Part shown: positions 58,380 through 64,000 of the stretch, piece by piece
Layout of the letters: each line of letters opens with the position of its first letter
How positions within the stretch are numbered: the first letter of the stretch is position 1
Source of the DNA: Hexactinellida sp. DTS-2022
Lineage: Eukaryota; Porifera; Hexactinellida
Length of the DNA: 64,000 bases
Assembly: GCA_028753945.1 (NCBI GenBank)
Contig: JAPNXP010000013.1
Location: 1,798,001 to 1,862,000 of the forward strand
Direction of reading: 5' to 3'
Position numbers and translations under genes: made by a program
Notes under the pieces: model-generated
Told to the model about the DNA's origin: nothing
Database searches by the model: none
The model's input: the letters and a program-made list of their open reading frames with translations, nothing else

Positions 58380-61300
58380 AACTTTACACAACTTTCACAA
58401 AAAACAAACTTTAGGATTAGATTGTTATTTATATGACTACACCTCAATCTGAGACAGTCAATCAGCCAGATCTTCTACCCCCGAATACAATGGAACATGC
58501 TATCCTTGCAAGTTGGAACCCTGCTGTCGATGTATTGATAGTGGCCACTGCAGAGACAAGAGCTGTTCATGCAAGAGAAGGGACCGAGAATGCTGGAGCT
58601 GTGGGCCGTTGGGATCCGGACTTTGTACAAATTTTAGTGCCAAGGTTCTTCCCCTATTTTTGAAATTACTGATCCACTTCCAACTGCTCACTCAAACTCA
58701 TTACCCCAGAATCCCAATTTTATTTGGTGAATATACCTGGAGACCTTTTCACACATTTAATCAGGATGGCTCATTCTGAAATAGTACACTGGCGCCGAAA
58801 TTTATTCTCAGTACCATCCTGACTAGCAGGTAAGGAATTTGTAAAAGAAATTTCTATACTCATAAATGTCTTACCTGAAGAAATATGCTTGAACAAATAG
58901 CCATGTCTGCAGTAATGACTATGCCTGCTCTACTTCTACAAAAACCTCACAAAACCTCGAAAGCTTAAGAGCACGTTGTATGCTTGACCAGGAGAATGCA
59001 TCTATGGAAAGCTGGTGACCTTCAATCCCTACTTGAAGAAGGGAGAGAGATACAGGAGCGTCTCCCGTTGAGCATACCTACAGAGCATACCACAGAAAAT
59101 CTTTCAAGAACATTCACCAAAATGGTACTAGAAGGTTAACTTAAAGCTGTAATTCGGCTACTCTCAAATTTTCAGGAGGAAATAGGTGTTCTGAACCTGA
59201 ACGCCATCAACAAGTCAGGAGACACTGTACAAGAAACTCTAAAGAAAAAACATCCTGCAGGAAAATCACTTTCAACTCTTACTAATACAGATAGGCAAAT
59301 TGCCTCTCATCCGGATCCAGTTATTTTTGAACAAATTGATGCAGACCTCATGAGGTCTGAGGTACTACACACCCAAGGAGGAGCTGGTCCCTCAGGGATA
59401 GATGCCCAGGGATGGAGAAGATTGTGTACCTATTTTAGGTCTGCTTCCACAGACCTATGTAATTCCCTAGCTTCTTTCGCCAGGTGCTTATGTACAGTTG
59501 ATATTGAGCACCAATATCTAAAGCCATACCTTGCTAACAGGCTTATCCCACTTGATAAAAACCCTGGGGTTCGGCCAATCGGTATCAGTGAAGTCATGCG
59601 AAGAATTATTAGCAAAGCAATATTGAGAATTATTGGCAATGACATCCAAGAAGCTGCTGGTACCTTACAGTTGTGCGCCGGGCAACCGTCTGGTATAGAA
59701 GCTGGCATTCACAGTATGCGCCGGATATACGCGGAGACCGAAACTGATGCATTACTACTTGTTGATGCTAGTAATGCCTTCAATATGCTAAATAGGAAAA
59801 TGGCCTTACAAATATACAAATGCTCTGCCCCTCTCTTTTCCAAGTGTTGACTAACTGCTATGGTGGGGTCTCAGAGCTATATGTAGGGGGGCAGATCATA
59901 CTGTCCCAAGAGGGACCACACAAGGAGATCCTTTGGCGATGCCTATGTATGCTATCGGAATAGTACCACTAATCCGGAGATTAAAAAAGGCAGGCTCAAG
60001 GCAAGTGTCGTATGCAGACGACGCAACGGGAGCAGGCACACTGGAACAGGTTAAAAGGTGGTGGGCGCAGCTGAATGAGGAAGGACCAGCTTTTGGATAC
60101 TTCCCAAATGCAGAGAAAACTTGGCTACTTGTTAAAGATAATAAAAGAGAACATGCTGCCAAGTTATTTGCTGGTTCTGGTATTTCTATAACGAGTTATG
60201 GAAGAAAATTGCTGGGATCAGTCATTGGAAAAATTATTTTAAGCAAACTCAAATGGGGGGCACCATCTCATCAATGATCAACCAACTAGGATTACTAAGT
60301 CAGATTGCTAAGACCCAACCTCAAACTGCCTATACAGCCTATACACAAGGTTTCTCTGCTAAATGGTCCTTCTTGTCTAGAACTACGAATGATATTACAA
60401 ATTTGCTTGAGCCTTTAGATTGTGAAATAGGACAACATTTCATTCCCAGTATTATTGGGAAAGAAATACCAGGAGATGAGGTGAGAAAACTTATATCCCT
60501 CCCCGCGCGTCTGGGAGGCCTAGCCATTGATTGTCCATCCCAAAAGCTGAGACGGAATACAGAAATTCTCTTTTCGTAACCTGTCCCTCATAAACCGAAT
60601 TTTGAACGAAGATGAAGATTTCTAAGATATCTGAATTTCAATCGATCAGAAATAGAAAGAGATACATGCTATTACACGCAATACATCGAAATCCTTCTCA
60701 GAGATTCTCAAAGACCGGCTGCCCCAAGATTATAAACTTGCAATGGAGCTTGCAGCTGAAAAAGGATCTTCTAACTGGCTCTCCACTAAACCGCTTGAAA
60801 GACATGGTTTTTCCCTACACGAAGGAGCATTTCCGCGATGCTCTCTGTCTCCGATATGGCTGGCAGCCACCTAGAATGCCCCAAAGATGTGTTTGTGGAA
60901 AATTAAATACAGTTGAACATGCGTTTTCTTGTAACACAGGAGGATACACCATAATCCGTCATAATGAAATCCGTGACTGTACTGCAAAATTGCTCAGTGA
61001 AGTAAGTCACGAATGCTCCAGAACCTGAATGGCGAAGTTTTAATCCCGCGAACAGCCAACCATGATGATAACGCAAGACTTGATATATCTTCTTGTGGGT
61101 TTTAGGGGGGTCGATTTTAAAAGGCATTTTATGACATAAGGATTTTTAATCCATACGCCAGGACGAATCGTTCCCGCCAACTATCCAAGGTTTATAGATC
61201 TCATGAGTTAGAAAAACGTAGAAAATATCAACAACGGGTGCTTGAAGTTGAAAAGTCATCTTTCACACCTTTAGTATTCTCTGCTTGTGGCGGAATGGGA

Positions 61301-61684
61301 CAGACAGCAAACATTTTCTACAATCGTCTAGCATCGATGCTCGCCATCAAAAAGAAACAATCTTACAGCCGGACAGTTTGTTGGCTGCGCACACACCTCT
61401 CTTTCGCACTACTCCGTTCTGCAATTTTATGCATACGGGGCAGTCGTATTGGAAGGACAAAGAATCCAATAGAAGATGATCACCCTATCGACTTAATACT
61501 TGCGGAGAGTCTCTCTAACCAGGACTAGCTTCTCGTATAAACACCTCCCCCTTTTCCCCCTTCTTTGATTAGTTATTTTATTGTACTGCAATCCTATGTA
61601 CTTTATATATATTGGTACTGACCTTTTAACTATGACATGTCAATGGATATATTAAACTTCTTCTCTCCTCTAAAAAAAAAAAAT
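58380..61684 (+). pseudogene. Retroelement with RT and C-terminal nuclease-like region
   Basis: Plus-strand pieces in order: an N-terminal Cys-rich block (CCRCIDSGHCRDKSCSC, about 58515-58570), EIVHWRRNLFS (about 58780), and the RT. The RT has GPSGIDAQGWRRL (about 59390), PLDKNPGVRPIG (about 59550), VDASNAFNML as motif A (about 59760), TQGDPLAMPMYAIG (about 59920) and YADDATGAG as motif C (about 60015). A C-terminal part follows with CVCGKLNTVEHAFSC (CCHC, about 60890), IRHNEIRD (about 60955), a DISS/FYDIRIFNP-like stretch and SSFTPLVFSACGGMG (about 61265), ending with RSAILCIRGSRIG. CCHC followed by RHNEIRD and D...FD recalls the restriction-like endonuclease of R2-type non-LTR elements. Several frameshifts are present. 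An A-rich tail lies at 61670-61684. The exact clade is not certain. Confidence 0.75.
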
Positions 61685-61793
61685 ATATAAGAAATAAGGA
61701 AAATACAAACAAAACAGAGGCGGAGCCAGGGAGGTGCAGGGGGCATTAGACGCCCCTCCTAATTTTAGGCTGCCTCCCCCCCCTCCTGTGAGC
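61685..61793. repeat. Right copy of the 107/109-bp direct repeat
   Basis: Follows the A-rich tail immediately and continues uninterrupted into the rest of the hAT MITE, so this side is the original arrangement and the left copy is the duplicated part. Confidence 0.88.
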
Positions 61794-61872
61794 ATAAAAT
61801 CCTCATAGAGATTCTCCCTGAAACCCCTCTGCCCCCAGAGCCCCCTGCCGAAAAATTCTGGTTCCGCCTCTG
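61715..61872. mobile_element. hAT MITE (158 bp), target of the retroelement
   Basis: The termini are CAGAGGCGGAGCCAGG on the left and CAGAGGCGGAACCAGA on the right read inward. Flanks AAACAAAA (61707-61714) and ATACAAAA (61873-61880) match at 7 of 8. Confidence 0.85.
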
Positions 61873-62089
61873 ATACAAAAACAAATTTTTTAGTAATTAA
61901 TCATCAATGTTAATATCATCATCATGAATAAGGTTGTTCACTAGAATATCTTGGCTACCTTTATGTTCTAGGCACGAAGCAGGCTTTCTAATGGGAAACT
62001 TGCTATTCGTTAACAGTTAGGAATATTGTGAGAAATCATTCAAACATTTATATCCTTTAAATTTTCTTAAATTGACAACTTGTGAGCAA

Positions 62090-62650
62090 AACGATCACTT
62101 CATATTCGAAAATATTTGTTAGAGGCGTCTAGTACTTCTTCAGATAAGTGCTCTAGTCCATGCCCATCTTTGAATGTGAGATTTTCTTCCGGTGATGCTT
62201 GTGTAATGTAAGGGAAACATTACCTCTTGGGAATTCACAATAATCGACTGTTAGATCTTAATGCAAACAAGTGCCAGCTCTGATCTCTGCATCCACTCTT
62301 TCGCTGCTATTATGGACGATTAGAATTGCTACTAGGCTTACGGGTGAGCCTACTAAATATTCTTCTTAAGCAGAGTAGATTGGTTGTAGGAAACACTCCC
62401 GACCACCATATCTTCATCAGAGTATTGAGAATCAGTACGCAATCTCGGATGTTATCAACAGTCTAAAAGTGTGTCTCATTCCAAGTAGATATGTCGGCTC
62501 GTTTCAAGTATTCTCTTCTATATTCTCTGAGACCCGAAGAATTTTCTGCGAACTGTATAACTGTACAAGCGCAGATCCTCCAAAATATTGAGGTCAATAA
62601 ACTCGGATGCGATTGAGGTTATAGGTTTGTACTTTCCGCAGTGAATAATA
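62090..62650 (-). pseudogene. Minus-strand coding-like fragments, unrecognised
   Basis: Several protein-like stretches lie in changing frames on the minus strand: KYKPITSIASEFIDLNIL (about 62640-62585), EYLKRADISTWNETHF (about 62520-62470), MKIWWSGVFPTTN (about 62410-62375) and FKDGHGLEHLSEEVLDASN (about 62180-62120). Composition is protein-like, but I do not recognise a family. Stops and frame changes indicate a relic. Confidence 0.35.
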
Positions 62651-62659
62651 TGTATGCAT

Positions 62660-63840
62660 CTTTATTCACAATAGTGCTAATAAGTTATATACAACATTTT
62701 TATGATTTTGTGAGAAAATTCGAAAATAATGAACGAAGTGACATTTTGATTTGAATAAAACAAATTATCGTTGACACTTCCTTAATACCGTTTAATATGT
62801 ATTTTGTAGAGCAGAAAAATGTATTATAAAAATGTAAAGGAGCGTGCCGCAAGTGATGCAAAAATGTGCTAAGACTTTTAGTAACGCGTTCTATAATTTA
62901 AACTAGTTGTACAAACATTGTCAAACATGCTGGTTAATAGAATGCGCAATTCCAATCGATCACAGAAGTAACGATTGATGTAATATTTATTATTTATACT
63001 ATATAGCAGATAATTTGCATAAGCAATCTTAATTATTAAAATTACATCATGGCTAAAATTTGAAAAAATGGATCTTATTTTGGAATGTATATTATGATCT
63101 CATTTGCTGACATATGAGCTCATTGGAAACGTTATTGTAAGAATTTTAAATACTTTATGAGGTTTGTGAGGGTGCTGAATTCAAATATAACAACATTGTA
63201 AAGCAATTCAAGGTTGTTATTTTTTCTCCTATTTCCACATATCATTCCACTTTGCTGCCCTATCGCATGCATTGCTAAATTTTGAGGGTGTAAATCGCCA
63301 GGAAATCGCCAAATATTTTTTGAAATAAATGTTCAATAATTATTGTTACTTTATTGCATTGGCCCAAAATTCAATACACCTCCGCGGAGATGTCAAAAAA
63401 CGGTCATACGCGTAGATATTTATAACGAGATAAACAATACTTTGGATATTTTTATATTTAAATATATGAAACAAAGCATTTTTAAATGTCAAGCAAATCT
63501 CAATTATAATTAAGATATGCAAGTTTCTTGTGCCTTGACACCAGATAGATTGTTTAATGGTGTTCTTCGTGCACTTCAATTCAATGGCATTGATGGATAG
63601 AAATGGATTGGGCAATCACTATATGGCGCATGGGTCATTAGTGAAGTAATTTAAGTCTATTTTCGGTAAATTAAAGTACATTCCTGCAAAGCTTCTTACA
63701 TCAATTGATTCAACCACAAACTAAAACTTGCACTTATGGTTGCTTCCTAGTCCGTGGATATTATTGGACTTAGGATCGAAACATTGGCTACGATTTAAAC
63801 CTTTTCACTTTCAGCAGTCACGTGGAGTTTTCTAACCATC
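62660..63840. other. AT-rich DNA without recognisable gene
   Basis: No domain in any frame. The minus-strand 89-codon frame at 63346-63615 has AT-driven composition and no recognised features. Confidence 0.45.
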
Positions 63841-63846
63841 AACAAA

Positions 63847-63996
63847 TTAGTCATTGTTTGGAGCGATATCATTTTCTAAAATGAGGACATTCAAATCAAA
63901 ACGACCCTGAGATACTTGATCAGAAAGAGAGTCTTTGAATTGCCTTCCAGTCAGTATTTCGACAAATTGTTGGAAAAGATTACAGAAATTCTGGAC
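63847..63996 (-). CDS. Partial coding-like exon at window edge, unrecognised
   Basis: The minus strand reads FCNLFQQFVEILTGRQF, then SLSDQVSQGRFDLNVLI, and ends at a stop after APNND (63847-63849). The frame is closed upstream by a TGA at 63997-63999, but a possible acceptor AG (GTCCAG) lies right there, so it could be a terminal exon. Function unknown. It may belong with the fragments at 62090-62650. Confidence 0.35.
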   Translation of the reverse strand, partial: VQNFCNLFQQFVEILTGRQFKDSLSDQVSQGRFDLNVLILENDIAPNND

Positions 63997-64000
63997 TCAG

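Noticed and set aside
1..64000. tRNA or rRNA genes
   Set aside because: No stretch with a convincing tRNA A/B-box arrangement or rRNA core was noticed by eye. A covariance-model scan would be decisive and was not possible here.

Overview
The window looks like repeat-rich, AT-rich DNA from an invertebrate animal nucleus. It contains GT-AG introns, metazoan-type transposon families (hAT, Mutator-like, Tc1/mariner-like, pogo/Tigger-like, THAP/P-like, a Ty3/gypsy-like pol and an endonuclease-type retroelement reverse transcriptase), no operons and no dense coding. The phylum cannot be fixed from the sequence; a tunicate, cnidarian or similar animal would fit. I see no intact host gene that I can name. 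Almost all recognisable coding is decayed transposon protein or gene relic, carrying frameshifts and stops.

Layout. 0-9 kb: a foldback element, a helitron-like repeat, a perfect-TSD hAT MITE, a 1.2 kb hAT element and a decayed hAT transposase. 9-16 kb: tandem and polypyrimidine repeats, then minus-strand multi-exon gene relics, one carrying an OTU cysteine-protease domain, broken up by a hAT MITE and a helitron-like repeat. 16-24 kb: a 1.5 kb hAT element, another MITE, and a damaged Ty3/gypsy-like pol with a snap-back rearrangement in its RT. 26.2-29.8 kb: a three-level nest. A Tc1-like MITE (TA duplication) holds a 3.1 kb Mutator-like element (9-bp duplication, about 400-bp inverted repeats made of a short GTTAGTCCTACT tandem motif), whose transposase gene is split by a 289-bp hAT-like MITE (8-bp duplication). 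That gene reads FLYWCH-like, MULE transposase, one in-frame TAG, then a complete C3HC4 RING finger in the same frame.

30-36 kb: hAT MITEs, a decayed antisense copy of the retroelement RT, and hAT transposase scraps. 36-46 kb: a family of long foldback elements (one with two nearly identical arms of about 500 bp), Tc1-like MITEs, a duplicated THAP-domain exon in a THAP gene relic, and Tigger-like elements. 46-53 kb: a THAP first exon, a three-unit tandem array of about 0.8 kb with a 50-bp-stem hairpin in each unit, and a P-transposase-like relic. 53-64 kb: MITEs, then a 3.3 kb retroelement with RT and a C-terminal CCHC plus nuclease-like region. It is flanked by 107/109-bp direct repeats that include part of a hAT MITE, so it probably made an unusually long target duplication. 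Minus-strand coding-like fragments end the window.

The clearest biological units are mobile elements defined by terminal inverted repeats and target-site duplications read directly from the sequence. Family names for degraded proteins rest on motif recognition without a database search.
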